NCBI GenBank assembly: GCA_023213315.1
Contig: JAKCPI010005104.1
Span: 154,325 to 218,324, forward strand
Length of the DNA stretch: 64,000 nucleotides
Direction: 5' to 3'
From: Euborellia annulipes
Lineage: Eukaryota > Arthropoda > Insecta > Dermaptera > Anisolabididae
Of the stretch, positions 25,401-41,100 are shown piece after piece. The first letter of the stretch is position 1, and each line of letters begins with the position of its first letter. Below the pieces are notes generated by a model that saw only the letters and a list, made by a program, of their open reading frames with translations, ran no database searches and was not told where the DNA came from. The position numbers and the translations under genes were made by a program.

Positions 25401-26074
25401 GTAGGACCCCTTTTTTTATAAAGAAGAAAACTGTGTATGTATATGCTAAATTGGCAAAAACTGACCAAATAAAGTTTTTATATAATTAAATAATTTTTTC
25501 TAGAAATCTTATCTATGACTCATCGGTAGGGCCTACTTTAAATATCAAAGTATAGACCTACTTATTTTTTTTATAAGGTTACAAATGTTAATGAAAGCAT
25601 TATTTTAAACACTAAAAAAAATCTTCATATTGAATTTACACATTGTAATAGTCAGGGGCGTATATAGGGGGGGGCGAGGCGAGGCGAGGCGCCCCCCCCC
25701 CCCGAAATTTCCCAAACACATATACATATATAGAGGTATACAGACATCAGCGCAACAAATTTTTCTGCAGGGTGGAAAACTTTGATTCCGCAAAAGAAAA
25801 AATGTTCCGTAAAAAATTTCGTGTGAAAAAAATTTAGTTTCTTAAAAAAAATTTTTCTCAAAAAAAATTTTTGAGTTCGGGCCCCCCCCCCCCGAAAAAA
25901 AATTTCTATATACGCCCCTGGTAATAGTTAATATAATAATATCATGATTCTCGTTTTTTTCTACCCAAGTTAGACAAAAATATATTATTTGAATAAATCA
26001 TTTATTCTATATAGTTGTGAAATTTGTTCTGGAAAGATTAAAAAAGGGTTAGATGAATGTTAAGTCAATAATTT

Positions 26075-26105
<31 letters not shown>

Positions 26106-29100
26106 TTTAATCGAAAAAAAAATAGTCTATATGATTGATTCACAATAGAAAATGATAAACATTAAAAGATTGGTTGAAAAAATTATAATAATTGACATTT
26201 AGAAATCATTTCTATTCAATGCATGTTTTTTTTTTCTGAATCAAAAAATGATAAAAGGAAATTTTCTTTCGATAAAAATCTATTGATGCATATTTTTTCA
26301 ATCAATTTTAATATTTCAACAAATAAATGGTTTATATTGAAATTAAAATATAAATAAATGATTCGTAGGCATATTTGATATTAAAAATTGATCTTTCTCT
26401 AAATTATTATTGTTATATACTGATTATCTTATAATATGAGATATTTTTAGAAAAACGCCTTCATTTTAAATATATGCTAAAATGTTAAAATTTCCAAATA
26501 GTGAGCAAGAATAAATTTGTTGCATTTGTGTTAAATATTTATTATTTGCTATATACAAAACAAATTACTTTTGATCTCGTTTATAGGAAATTTCGAGTAT
26601 TAGTACTTATTAATTGCTCGAAAAATTCGGTCTAGAGCAGTGCTTTCCAACTGGCGCTAAAACTTTATTATTATTCTGTTACTTATAATTTTTAGTTTTT
26701 TATTATTATTATTTTTTTTTTGTAATTAAGTTTTTATTATTTAAATCATAATAATAAAATTGTATTTATTGAAAAATAAAAGGTGGATAGACAAGACAAA
26801 ATTTTTTTTGAGAGGTCGTAGAAGTATAAGATTTGGTGATTTGCCAATCTTCCACAAATTAAAGTCTAATCAAATTTTTACTTTTTAATTGTCTAAAAGT
26901 AGAGGAATAATTTCAATCTTTTTCATCATACATTTTCTCATTTTGTTGATATATTCTCAAAATATTTAAAGTTAATTGGTCAATTAAATGCTTATAAGCA
27001 AATATTTCTGTCAGCAGACAAAGCCCCCAAATGAATTTAATTTTCTAATTGATTTAGTAGTCTTATTTGCCTAATATTTAATTTGTTTACATTTAAGATG
27101 ACATTCATAATTCTGATATTTGTTTCAAATATTTATTTCCGGTTACATTAATTTTTATATCGTCAAATTACTTGCACACTTTACTCTTTTGTGCTTCATA
27201 GGAAAGCTAGGAGAAATAATTGTCATGGTAACAAAATATAAATATTGTATTTTCCCATGTTTCCATGCATGGGCGTACCCAGGATCAAAACTAGGGGGGG
27301 GGGCATGGTCAGATCATGGTCGTCCAGGGGGGGCAGATCATGGTCGTCCAGATTGTGACATAGCTATTTTTTATATAGAGGGGTAAAGCCTTCGAATTAA
27401 AGGCCTAAAAACCCTCGAGTCCTAACAAAAAGAATCATTCCCCGTCGCCATCCACCAATTTTGTTTCGTTTCATCACTTTATAAACATTTAATTTTTTTT
27501 TTTTGTTGCTTCTAGGGGGGGGGCAGCTGCCCCCTGTGCCCCTCGCTGGGTACGCCCATGTTTCCATGTTTATAGATTTTAATCTGAATTCTAATATATC
27601 GGCGGAAACTAAATATATCTCGACACAAAAAAAATCTAGTGTAACAAGCATAGAACACAATTTTCGATTACCGAAGGTAAGAGAAAGTTGTGTGCTGTGC
27701 GACGAGAACACCAGATTTTTTTATAAGCTTTTGCATTTCACATTCCAGCATTTGGTTATTTTTCTATTATTAATAAAAAATTTATTTTCTATTTAACCTC
27801 TTAAAAAAAAATGTCTTAAATTAGCATTTAAGCGTGAATAGGAAAACACTTGATTTTTAAAGTTTTCTGGTTTAATGGTCTTTTTTTTTATTTCGTTTTT
27901 TTTTTCTGTTTTTGAACGAATCTCGTTGCAGTTGCGAACTAAAATCTCCCCTTTTGCAGTAAGAGAAATCCCCCACTTTGGGCTTAAATAGCTGGTGCTT
28001 GAAAGGTCGAGTAGCTCACAAGTGAGTTGAGATGAGAATGAACGAAATCTGAATTCCAGAAAGGAAGAAAATAAATCTTTAAATCATGAGAACTCGATAT
28101 AAAAATATGCTAATTTCATATGATCCAAATTTTTTATTATTATTCTATTACTTCCCGGATTTGAAATTTAATATTAAAAATTTTGGATAATATATTACAC
28201 TAGTTCTTGATATTCAGAGAAGAATTTTGTTATGATTGGCTTTAATGCTATTGGCGGGAGAAAGATTTCTGATCTTCACTTGATATCATTCCCACTAAAG
28301 CCCGGTAGTTAGGCAGCCCAAATGGCACACTAAAGCTTTTTCAAAGCAGACAAGAAAGCTTTAGTGTGGTGTGTCATTTGGTCTGCATAACTACCGGGCT
28401 CAATACTATTGCACTAGATGGTATATTCCAATTGTTATATTCCAATATACAAATATATCATATATTTGAAATTTTAATTGAATAATTTTCATTTATATTA
28501 TACAGTATATTGACAGCTCTTGAGCATGATTCTAATTAGGTACGAAACGTCAGTCCTGCTGCTAATAATTGAAACTGTATATAATTTTTATACTAACCCA
28601 GTTTTAAATAATTATCTTTATCATTGAATGAATTTAATTGCTGGATAGCGAATCTCTATATGATTTATCTTTTCTCTTTTAACACCACTTTCTTTTCTCA
28701 ACTAACACCAAATATAGTTTTTTATTCAATTTGTTAATTATTAGAAATATGAAAGCGTATCAATTTATTTTTATTATTAAATTTAAATTACTATATTTAT
28801 TTTTTAATGAGAATATTAGAAAAGTAAATCAATAAATAATAATTGATTATTATAGTAAAAAGAATGAATCTCTATTTTTTAAGTAGATAATAATTTTCTA
28901 TTAAATTATTTATTAAAAAATATGGAATAATTGTATATTACTAACAAGACGAATAATTTTTTTTGTAATTACTTTCTCTTATCTATTGGGTTGTTCGGAA
29001 AGTAACGAAATTACTTTCCGAACAACCCAAATTATATGTAAAATATAAAGAGAAAGCATTTTTGTTTAAATTAGGGCTAACTAGTCCATCAATTATTTTC

Positions 29101-32100
29101 TCCTAGTAAATGAATATTGTAATCAAAATTTTTTTAACTTTGAGAGTTAACAAATTAGGCCATTTCACTATTGATTTTAACATGGAATAGTTTATGTAAA
29201 GCATCAATTCTAGTTGAATAGACATTTATGATATTTCCTAATTTGATCAACTAGAGAAATTTGAATTTTATTATTATGGGCACGTTTCTACGGTTTATTC
29301 TGCAGTCGCTTCCAAGTCAATTTTAATTTATTGATTTTTTTTTCACTACATCATCTGTTGTTTTAATAGGTTCAGTAGGCTACTAGATTGATAGACTTTT
29401 CTCAGGTGTCTAGATATGAGATTTTTTTTTATATATTATTGCACTGGAAAATACCTATTCTTTGAGGAAGTTCTTAATTTTGGGCAAGTCACAGTGGTTT
29501 ATAAACAACTCAAAATAAATATACTCGAGTTCAGTCATTATGAAACTGGAAGTAAGAGTAATAGTCGGGGAGAAGTAATTGTATATTGTAAAATAAATAA
29601 TATAGTGATTTGATGTCCCATCTATCTCGAAAGGGTCAAATTCTGATTATAACAATTTTAATGAAAACACATGTTTTATTAGTAATTTCATTATTATTAA
29701 TATCCAAGTAAAAAAATATTATTATTATATTAAAATATCACGTTAAAATAATAATAAATAAATCTAATTTTCTCTCTAAACCCAAAAACATAAATTAATT
29801 AATTTAAATATTTTTTTATTTTATTTTATTTTATATAAAATCTCATGAATTAAAAAACAAAACAATAATTAAATTTTTAGGTGAAATAATTTTGATTTAT
29901 CTCTCTAATTTGTGTTGGATAAACGAGAAGCACTTTGGTAATTTCGTTATAAATTGTTAAATACCTTTAAAGAGTGGAATGGAAGTCATGATTAAATTAC
30001 TGACTTTTGGTGTCCGTAGTAAGTCTTTAAAAATTTAATAAGGGAATCTTAAAAAAAAAAAGAAGAGATAAATAGAAAATGAGTTATGAATGAAAACTTT
30101 TGTTTAAGATTTTTCTTTTTATTAATTGGGTGTGTGTAATTTAAAATAAATACGTACGGAACACAGATGACGAAAAAGAGATGATTTATTATTAATATAC
30201 ATAATATATACCATATGGTATATGTAAATACTGTAAAAATTATAATAATTAATAATATTGATTAAAGTTTTCCCGATTATTATCATTGGTAATTAAAGAT
30301 ATTTTTGGCATTAATCATGATTTATTTTAATTAGGGTTTGCTCTTCAAACTCACCACCTGATGACGGCTGCAAGAATAATGACTGAAATAGTGTAATTTT
30401 TCTATTAATACTAACTAAAATAAACCACGATTAATACAAAAAATATATTATACAGTATTACTATCATGAGTACTACTAATATATAGGGTAGTCCACCCGC
30501 CGCGAAAGCGTGGAGGTCCTGGTTCGACTCCAGGGGGTGCAATTTTGTCCAATCATAAGCACAAACATATCTCGCAAACTTGCTATCTTAAACGATATAT
30601 TGACTGGCTAATGAACAGTCTATTTGAGCATTGTTTGAAAAAATTCCATCCTTTTCAGACAAAGCTCTACCTAACTAATATTATAGTTATGTTAATATTT
30701 TTTTTCTTTTTTTTAATTTACAGATCCAGCTCGAGTTCATCGTTTCTCAATTCGGGTGCCCTGGAAATTGGTGAGTTTTATTAATGAGTCTTATATTTTA
30801 CATTTTATTTGGAATGGTATTGGTAAAATATACCATTCTAAATAATAAATAAATAAACAACCCTAATTCCATGGCATAAATAAAGAGGCGGTTCACAATC
30901 TGGCCATTTTTTTAGACTAGACTTTTTTTTTTTGAGAAAAAAAGTTGGTCAAATTCATGTATGTAGGCAAACCAAATTCTAGCTACGCCACTTTGTGGAT
31001 CAATATAATAAAAGATACATTTTGATTTTTACTTTCTCTTACCCTATATATGAAATATATATAGAGAGAAAGTATTGCGATCATGTCATTTACGTCATTT
31101 TCTTTACGTCTTCTTCCGTTGTTCTGGTCATTACATTAAAGGAGAAATTCTAGTATCCCCTATAATACTTTATAATTCGATAATACAATGAAATCCCGAT
31201 TTTTCGTATTTTCGCCTAATTCGTACAAATTTGCCTATCTCCAGAGAAAATTTTTTTCTCTTCCTATAATTGGTAGCAAACCTCCACCCCTGGCCATACG
31301 AATTATCGGGAATCTACCCTAATTGAATAACCAATATACACTTATAAACAAAAATCATATCACGATAGACACTTTTAAAAACTGAGATAAAATGTGAATT
31401 TTCTTTGAAATAGTATTTTTGGTGATCTCAATACTTTCCTATTTTATATATACCTACTGTCCTTCTCAAAAGAAATTGGTCCAACCCTATCTATTTAGAT
31501 TTTGAGTCTATTGTTGATTAGTGTGAAAAGAGTCTGCTAATTTATTTTTCTTATCAAATATATCTATGTAATAAGTAATTAGGAAAGGTATATGAAAACC
31601 AAAATCATTAAATTTTGAGACAAATTCATTATATACCAGTAATAAGTTTTGATCAGCCAAGAATCAACATAAATTTTGATTCAATAATGTGATATGGTGC
31701 TGATGGCCAAAGACGAAATGCATGAGCAATAAAAAAATGGTGAGATGTGGAAGTCTGTCTGATTGTTTTGTAAATAAGAAGCACGCCTCTGACTAGAATA
31801 GGGAGGTTCAATCCCCTGGGGTCAGGTGACACAGGATCTCATATCAATTGCATATAGGCCTATTTAAATTTTATATAATTTACAATTTTTGATTTTTATG
31901 AGATATTCAGCTTTCCATCTCGAAACGAAAGATATAGTTTTACCAAAAGGGAAAGGCAGTATAAAAGAAAAATTACTTCCTCTAATAAACTCATTTCATT
32001 ATTCTTTAATTTAATTAATTGAATTCGATAATAAAAATTCATGTTTTTCTCAGATTCGAAATAAAATTTCCTCTCATTAATGGAAAGTACTATTTTTTTA

Positions 32101-35100
32101 TTTTTTATTTCTAATACATCTATTCAATTCCATTTAAAGACCTTTCTTCTTTCATTATTATTATTAAATTTCTAAAATCTGAAATAAAAGCAAAAGATGA
32201 TGAGATTGATTTTTGATTGAAAATAAAAAAAAAAATATGCCCTTTAATCTGATCGAATTTTCTGATTGGTTAAAATGAAAGAAAGAAAGACAAGAAGAGA
32301 GATGTTATTTGACAAGTGGGAGGACTACGTCCGTCTACTCTGGTCCAGGCCCACCCCTGAGGTCATTGATCCGATGAGGTCCTTGTTTATTTTCAGCTAT
32401 ACCCATAATCGTATTGCGCCCTTAAGGTCTCATCGGAAGCACTCAATGTGTCACAACACGTTACGTTGTTTTCTGATTGAAAGCTTGGTGGCGTAAATAG
32501 GATTTTTTTTTTTATTCAGCCAATAAATACTCTATGATGAATTTAAGAAGAAGAGAGTTGGAGATGGGTAATGAATCGGAATACTTTATGGTTCGATTGG
32601 CTTTCTCTCGCCCAAGAAAGCGTTCAAATTTTTCAATTTTAGAGTTCATAAATCAATACGTTTATATATATTTTTTCCATTATTTTTCATCTCAGGAATA
32701 TATATATATATATAATCAAACAGCTATAAAACAAAAAAAGTAAAAATATGAAATGTTAAGTTTGATGGAGTCTAATTATTAAAAGGGCTTTTTCGGTAGA
32801 ATAAAATTGAAAAAGAAATTTAATAATTGTTTTCATCAAAATTTTATTAAATTTAATAAACAAAAAAGAAATAAAAAGTGTGGTCGATCTTTAATGGTTT
32901 ATAAACTTTTTAATTAAAGAGATGATAGTTTGACAATTATTCGATTTATTTTTCTTTCTTTTTTTAATTTAGATTCAATTTTGCTTTTCATTAAAAATTA
33001 TTTAATTATTGGCTGAAATTATAAGGCACTGTAGATATACTGTCTATATACGAATAATTTTAAAGACGGAAAAGGGTAAAACGTAAAATCTGGTACAGAT
33101 GATTGTATTTTACTTTTTCAAATTTAAAATTATTTCACCATTTACCATATACTATACGTTATACTTAAGACAAAAGCTATCAGGTGGGGACTTAATTGTG
33201 GCGCTCACTGTACATTAGTATAATTGATATTAGTCCTCTAAATCGTAGGCTATAATTTATATTTTATTTTAAACAATTTTATTATATATATTTTATTAAA
33301 ACAATATTGTTAAGTATATATTTTAGTGTCCAAATAATTTAAATAAATTTTCTTTGAATTGCCTGGGATCTGAATCCAACCCCTTGACTTTTAATGTTAT
33401 CAATATTAGCAAACTAACCTCTCGACAATTAATTGAAGGGGTCGGCGCAGATAGTTCTAACCCACAAATATATAGTTCTGAGATATTTCAATTTTAAACT
33501 TTGGAAACAAACAAAACACCAATAGGAAGTTTGTTTGTTTGCTTCTATCAGAGCACTCTAATGGCAATATTAGGCTATACAACTAGAATAGACCTTTCCT
33601 CAATTGATAATGCTGAAAAGTCGGGTTTCTCATAATTGTGGGTTAGCACTATGTGCAGCCATCCCTTTGATTGAGTTCAAATGATGAGCTGCTTTATTAT
33701 TATTTAATTAGATTGCCGCTGGAATCTCCCAAAATTAGCACCCCGAAACGCGCACCTTAAAATGTTTATTTTGTACTTAAAAAAATTCTAATGTTAATTC
33801 ACCTAATAAAATCAGAGATCATCAAAAGGTCAAGCACAACAAAATTTATATTCTAGTATATCATAAAAGCATCTGTCAAAATCAAGCTATCTGATATACC
33901 AACGTGGATAAATATAGCAAAGTAGCTTTAAGTTAATCAATAAACAAGCACTGGTCTTCTTTCCCTTATTTCTTTATGATTATGGTTATAATCTGTAATT
34001 TGGTTATTAGCTAATATTCCAAGTCTTATATTTCGAAGTCCAATTAAAAAAAAAATCTTCCAATTTATTTTTTCACATATTGAAGAAAATAATGAACAAT
34101 TTTTGCATATGATATTTTTTTTCATTAAAGATATAAAGGGCAATTTTTTTTTATTAAAGTTAATCTCCGAAAAATATTCAATTTAATTATCTATGTTTCA
34201 TAAACATTTTTCTTAAAGGGAAAAATAAAATCGATATTCGAATTATCGATTACGTTTATAAATAATTTATAATATACCATATTCTATCATCATAATTAAG
34301 ATTGTTTAAAATCGATATGCTCTCAGAGCTTAAAAATTTTGAAAAGTCAAAATTCAAAAAATGGTTAAGTTCAATTTTAACATTGAAGGGGAACGAAGTA
34401 GGGGCTTTAGGGAAATATACGAAACAGACTTATATCTGGGAACTCGAAGTCGGCTATACAAATAGCTTTGGACTGATTTAATACCTTAATCCCCTTATCT
34501 TGTATAATAATTATTGTAAAAAATAGTCAAATCGTGTTTCAGAGACAATAAATAATTCATGCTCATCAATCAAAATCCCATAATGTCAAATATCATACCA
34601 TGAGAACTAAATCTTTCTATAGCAAAAAAAAAAAAATACTGATTCCATTAATTTATTTTTTTCGAGGTATTAGATGAGTATATATAAAATATAAATATTT
34701 ATAGTATAAATATTTGATCTAGAAAGCATAAATTCTCACTCGATATGCCAGAGGAAGAAATAAATATTTATTAAATACTAATAAACGTCCTCGTTGCTTT
34801 TCATTCATTTCAATTGAATAAATAAATGAATGAATAAATAAAAAAAAAATATTATTAAAGCAATTATTTTTAATTTTCTTTTCAAATTATTAATTTAATT
34901 TTCTTGAATGTTTATACACCTACTTGCACAAAATTCTTATTTTGCCACATTAAATCTAATGATATAATTTTTTTTTATTTTTTGTTTTTATTAAAAAAAT
35001 TAAATCCAAGTTTAATTTCTTTATTTTAATTTAAAAATTTTTTTATATATTAATAAAAATCTTATTTTAGGACTCATACATTCAGGGTAAAATTAATTAA

Positions 35101-38100
35101 TTAATTAGAAAAACACTAGGGTATATTGATTAATTTTACTTTCTCTTACCTATAAGCACAGAACACAACTTTCTCCTACTTAAGGTAAGAGAAAGTGGTG
35201 TGTTGTGCGACCAGTCACACCAGATTTTTTGCCTACTTTTAGAGCCAACGGTTGCCTATCTAAATTCAATGGTATTCATATCAGGTAAATGGAAAAGAGA
35301 CTAGAAACTAAACCAACAATAGCTATTTCTATTATTGTGTTCACGTTCTAACGATACTTTAAACGCAAAAGCTCATGTGGTTGTTAAATCTTTCTAAAAA
35401 TTAAAAAAAAAGTCATCTTTCTACTCTGGCCTTTGAAAAATAATTTTTATTATTAATCAAATTGTATATAGTAATCATACAATTATAATTATTCCATTAT
35501 CTTCTGAATTTTTATCTTTTGTCGTCATGGGAATATCTATTAGTTATATAATTTCGCAATGATATTAATATAATTGAAAATAAACATATTATAATAATTA
35601 AAGTTTAAACGTTGTATAATAACAGAAATTTTAACTAATTATGCAACTGATGATGGCTGATGTTAAGCCTTCCCACGCTTTTGGTGTACCAGTATATCCA
35701 TTCGTATATGACTCGACTCCATTAATGGGGTGAATAACTTTGACACTTACTTGCGTGCCTTAAACCCTTTAAAGCCAATTCACCCTCTATCCTAAGCATA
35801 TAACTTTATCATATGTTATTTATGATATTTTAATCCTTATAAGAATTGAATTGACCATTGATTGTGATTTATATTGAATAAAAACTTTTTAAAATTAATA
35901 TACTTTATCATAATAGGACAAAAAATTACAAATTTCAAAATTTTTGAAAAAATTAATTACTACTTCCGGTTTGCATATTTACTCAAAAAATTGGTAGAGA
36001 TCTAAAAGTTTAAGAAATATACCAAATTTCATTGATCTGGCTTAAGTAATCGTGATTACTCACACACATATATAGCCAGACACACACACACACACACACA
36101 CGCAGACATAATTTCAAAAATGATTTTTGTTTGGGCTCGGGAAAGTCTAAAACGTCGGGAATTATCAAAATTTTGAGGTCCAATTTTTTCACGATAAAAT
36201 ACTTTCTCTTTATAGGGCCTATTCTTTTTTTTTTTTTTTTTTTGACTTTTTGGCATCTTTTAAACGATACAAATATTATTATGTGAGTTTTTAATTATAG
36301 GCCACATTTGTATTAATTATTTATTTTTTTATAATTCATAGTCTATAATTAAAAACTCACATAATAATAATAATACACACCACAAAAGCATATCCGATAG
36401 AAATATGATGTACATAGAGGTCCAGGCAGATTTTACCGATTTTTGGAATTTGTGATGATTATCTTGTACCAGAAAATTCATCTTTTTCTTTTCAATTTCC
36501 CAATTTTCTAAAATATTATAATAATGATAAGCTCTTAAAAAAATTTAATAAAGTAATGAAATACAAAACTTTCTGATTTTATTGTATTTATTGATGTGTA
36601 AAATTATAAGCTTAGCGTTCAAGTTGAAATTAAAAAAAAAAAAAAAAGTTTGGAAGAAAAATAAACACAATCATCTTGTTTCTTTGATGAACAAACAAAC
36701 TTTATATTTGTTAAGTAAATAATAAAATTCACTTTTCTTTTTTTTTTTTTTTGAATATTAGCTTCTTGCTTTATATCCGGTGAATATTCATTAGGGTCCC
36801 ATCCCCAAGCAAAGGGTTATAGGTTCGGATTCTTAACCGGTTATGTAAGAATTTATTAAATGAGGGTAAAAAAAATCTTGATAATTAGATGTGACTTTGG
36901 CACTCATCTCAGCAAGCGATATATAAGTAAGAGAAAGTAAAAAGTAATGAAATGAAAATCTACCGAAAAACCTGTCAAATTACCTATATTAATTGTTTTA
37001 CTCATTCTTTAAAAAGGATTCAATCTTTCCCCTCCCTCCGTGGCCGAGAGGCTAGAGGTATTGACAAACATTGGCGTAGCCAGAAATTTTTGATGGGGGG
37101 GATCAAGAAATTTTTTTCAAAAATTTAAGATTATTTTAGGGTATTTATAAATCATTTTGGTTTGTTTTTTAGCTAGAGTAAATTATTATATTTTACTTTC
37201 TCTTACCCTATGTGAAATATAATTTGTATTAAATATCTAGTCATGGCTTGGGTCCCATGGAGGGGGGGGGGTTTGAACCCCCAAAACCCCCCCTGGCTAC
37301 GCCTATGTTGACAAATATAATAATATTGATAATCTTAAAGCCACGGGGCGCGGATTCCAGGCAGTCCGATTAATATTTGAAGAGAGGGTACCTAACTTAA
37401 ATATAAAATTTCAATCTGGTAATTCCTTCATGCTAAAAATCCTTACACACAGACAGACCAATTTGCGGGACCCACTTTTATGGACTCAGGGGCATCAAAA
37501 CATGTACCGGTATATCCATCAAAATCTCGACATCGAATTTTTGACATGATCGTAATACTTTCTCTTATATTATTTCTTCATATATAGGGTAAGAGAAAGT
37601 AAAAATTTAAATGATGGTACAGAAGTGAATTTTGAATTAGATTTCTTCTGAAATATTAAATAATTTAATTATAGATCATGAAATTATCAATTTCATTCAG
37701 CCTAATAAACAGAAAGTGAGCTATTTTATTTATAAAGATATACAGATCTTCCCCTCTCTTGCCTTCCTCTACATCTCTCCCCCTAACCTCGTATACCAAA
37801 AGTCGCGGGTTCGGATCCCAGGCAGTCCGATGATTTTATTTAAGCCACTTGGATACCAAATGGCTTAAGAGAAAGTTGTGTGCTGTGCGACCAGTTTTTT
37901 TAATTAATTTTCTTGCTTTTTATTTTTTTTTTTAGTTCTGAGTCTACTTTCCTGAGAATAATTTTGAGTTGGTTTCTCTTCTGACAAAACTGGCCGGACT
38001 CTCTTCTGCACTAAACAACTAACAACTGAGCTTCTCTTCTGGAGTAACGACAGAGCTTCTCTTCTGGATTAACAACTGAGCTTCTCTTCTAGTGTTTCTA

Positions 38101-41100
38101 CTGAGCTTCTCTTCTCAAGGAACTTGAAGTAAGGCCAGCGTTTATTTTAAAGGAGACTCAGATTTCATTCAATGGACCAAACCTATAGTTGAGAACTACA
38201 TTTTCTACAGTCAACTAAAGTTAAGTGATATTCTTTAGAACATTATTAAAGAGAGATGATAGTTTAAAGACATTCTAGTGTCAAGAATAATATTGATATG
38301 ATTGATAAAGGGTTATATTCTTATAAATAATACAATATTATGTTCTTTAATTTAGATAAACTTCAAACTATGTTCTGTTACTAATAATTTTCAAAGAATC
38401 CAACCAACTTAAGTTGACTGATGATAATTTTTTCTCCAACTCATGTTGATCTGTAATGTCAAGATATAAAAAAAAATTTAAATTCTTTTTACAACAATAG
38501 TAATTTACAATCAAAGATAAACTTAAAAATTTTAAAATAACATTTTTTTAGTTTTTGATCAATGAGAATTCGCACTTATACACACACACACATACACAGA
38601 ATTATGTAAGTCATGTGGTTCCCAACTTATTTTCATTCACGAACCGACAATTATTGATTTTTTTATTTATAAAACGGTTAAACAAAAATACGAATGGCAT
38701 TTTGAAAGACATACCGTTATTAATATTATGATTCTATTACATTAATAATAGAAATAATTAAGAAATTTTCATTTTACTTCTGAACGGCAATATCTTTAAT
38801 TTTTTCATATTTGCACTTGTCCATCGTGATGTTGTTATTTATATTTAAATTACAAAAAAAAAAAAAAAAATGAAATAAATAAATAATAAAAATAAATTTA
38901 ATTTTTATATAAAAAAAGAACATCTCGTGGTGCAATTGCAATGCGCGGTGGTTGAGAACCCTGATTTGCAACTTGGTTATTTTCATTTTTTTACTATATT
39001 CTTTTATTAAAGTTCATTTATTTTTAAATAGAATTTCATCATTTACCTAAAACTATTAATTTCTCTAAATAAATTATGTAGATTTCTATTTTTTTTCCGA
39101 ATCATTCTTATACCGTGTGATTTTTTTTATATATAAATAAAATAAAAATTGTAATAAATAAAAAGAAAAAAAAATCAATTTATATATAAAAAAACAAAAT
39201 TATAGATATTTGAAAATTTTATAAAAATTGATTATAAAATTCAATTTTCAGTTCAAATGAAGTTTAAAGATGAAAATAACTCTCTCAATCCTCTACCTCC
39301 CTACCCTTCCTCTCAAACACTCACACACACATAGGTATTTTAGGCCCCAAACTCTCTTCCTCTTTAGGTTAGGTTTCCTTGCTGCCTTTCTGCCTTCTGC
39401 GAGATCACCAAGTCGTCATGTTATAAGGTGTGTTCTGCCATTCTGGCAAACATTTAGCTAATAGGTAATGAAGAAAGGGTGGGTTTTTAGCTTCAGGGCT
39501 TCTCTTTCAGTGTATTCTTCGAGCGATTCGATGGAAATGGAGGATGGAAATGAAACAAGGTATTTACATGCCCTCTCTATAGGAGTAGGAATGGACATAA
39601 GGCCCATTTAGATTTTTTAATTCTTTATTTACAAACTAAAAATTATATTTTGAATCAAATATTCAAATTAAAGAAATTTCATCAAAAAAGTTAAACAAAT
39701 TAATTAATTGAAGCAGCCATTTTTAAACTACACATACTTACACATAATAAAGCTTATAATATCAATATAAACACAAAAACCAAAACTAAACAATTTTGCT
39801 ACAAAATTTATTAATTGGCTGCAAATATTTTTACCAATCTGAGTCTCCTCTTTATTTTTAATAAGCAGATCATGTCATCGATGATGAAGGGGACGGTTTC
39901 TATAAATTTAAATGTTTAATTTTCAAAATTTGTTTTTAGACTTGTTTCTTTTGAAAATGTTAAAATTTGTTTTTGTCAATTTTTAATTTCGAAGGGTTTT
40001 TTTTCCAACCCCTAAATCCCCTCAGATCCGCTTATTTTTATTATTTTTATTATTGCTTGCGAAAAACGAGTAAAGCCAAGAAGTCTAAAAAAAAATTGGG
40101 AGTTTCAAATGCTTAAAAGATTACAAATTTAGAGATTCAGTACAAAAAATAATTTAATTTAATTTTATTTAAATTTAATAAAATTAATATTTTTTATTTT
40201 GTTTGAAAAATTTCTTCGAAAGTAGCTATCTTGTAAATGTAAAATGTTCAATTTTATAATTAATTAAGAATTTGATTTATTATAATAACTCCATTGTCTC
40301 TTTACTCTTCTTTCGCAAGCAATAGTTATATAAGTAAAAATTGTAAAAAGCAAAATAAAAATTAAATTTATAGTTATCATATTTTTTACATTTTAAGTGG
40401 TTATATATATACAGTCAGTCCTTGACTTAAGTGACTGCTAATTAAAATTTTATAATTTTTCTTAGTATAAAATTTATTTAATAATTGTTTCATAATTTTT
40501 TTGAAGTATTTTAGGCACTTCTTCATCAGCAGTTCACATTCAAATGCCATATACAAGTTAACTTGCAATTCTTTATATAGAGTCCTTGGATCAAACTCCA
40601 AATGCTCTAAATTAATTTGTAAATTCCTTTAATGGTTGAATATTAATTTATATGTGACATGAGTGTGAATCATTAAAAGAAGTCCCGACAAGTCCTTCTG
40701 AATTATTTGGAACTTTATTAGATAAAAGAAAACTCACAAAAATTATAAAATTTTAATAAGCAAACACTTATTCAATTTATTAGGAGCAAAATTTATTTGA
40801 TATATTTTGAAATTTTTAAAATTTTTTTATTTATTTACCTCACCACTTAATCCTTGGTTTAAGGTTGAGTCGAATTCATAAAAATATTTTAAGAATTTCT
40901 ATTTAAGAACAAATACAAAAGATTTTTCTCATCATATCAACGAAACCAAATTTTATTTTTTCTCTATTTATTGAAACTTTAAAATGTCAATGGATCTACT
41001 GTATTTTTTTATTCTGCTTTATTATTTCAATTGTTGTTAGAATTAAGGGACATTATTTTTTTGTAAATATTTTTTGTAAACTTGAGCTCTCTCGGATTTC

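Noticed and set aside
31692..31722. Another hammerhead core (CTGATGGCC…GAAATGC).
   Set aside because: CTGATGG lacks the conserved final A, stem II is too short, and the GTC triplet is missing.
36078..36102. CRISPR-like or other ordered repeats.
   Set aside because: It is a plain (CA)n microsatellite; no spacer-repeat arrays occur in the window.
39270..39461. 63-codon frame with a signal-peptide-like start.
   Set aside because: A pyrimidine-rich stretch creates Leu/Pro codons by composition; there is no splice site or family support.
40401..40601. 66-codon minus-strand frame as a host gene.
   Set aside because: It abuts a Tigger-like terminal sequence, so a transposon scrap is more likely.
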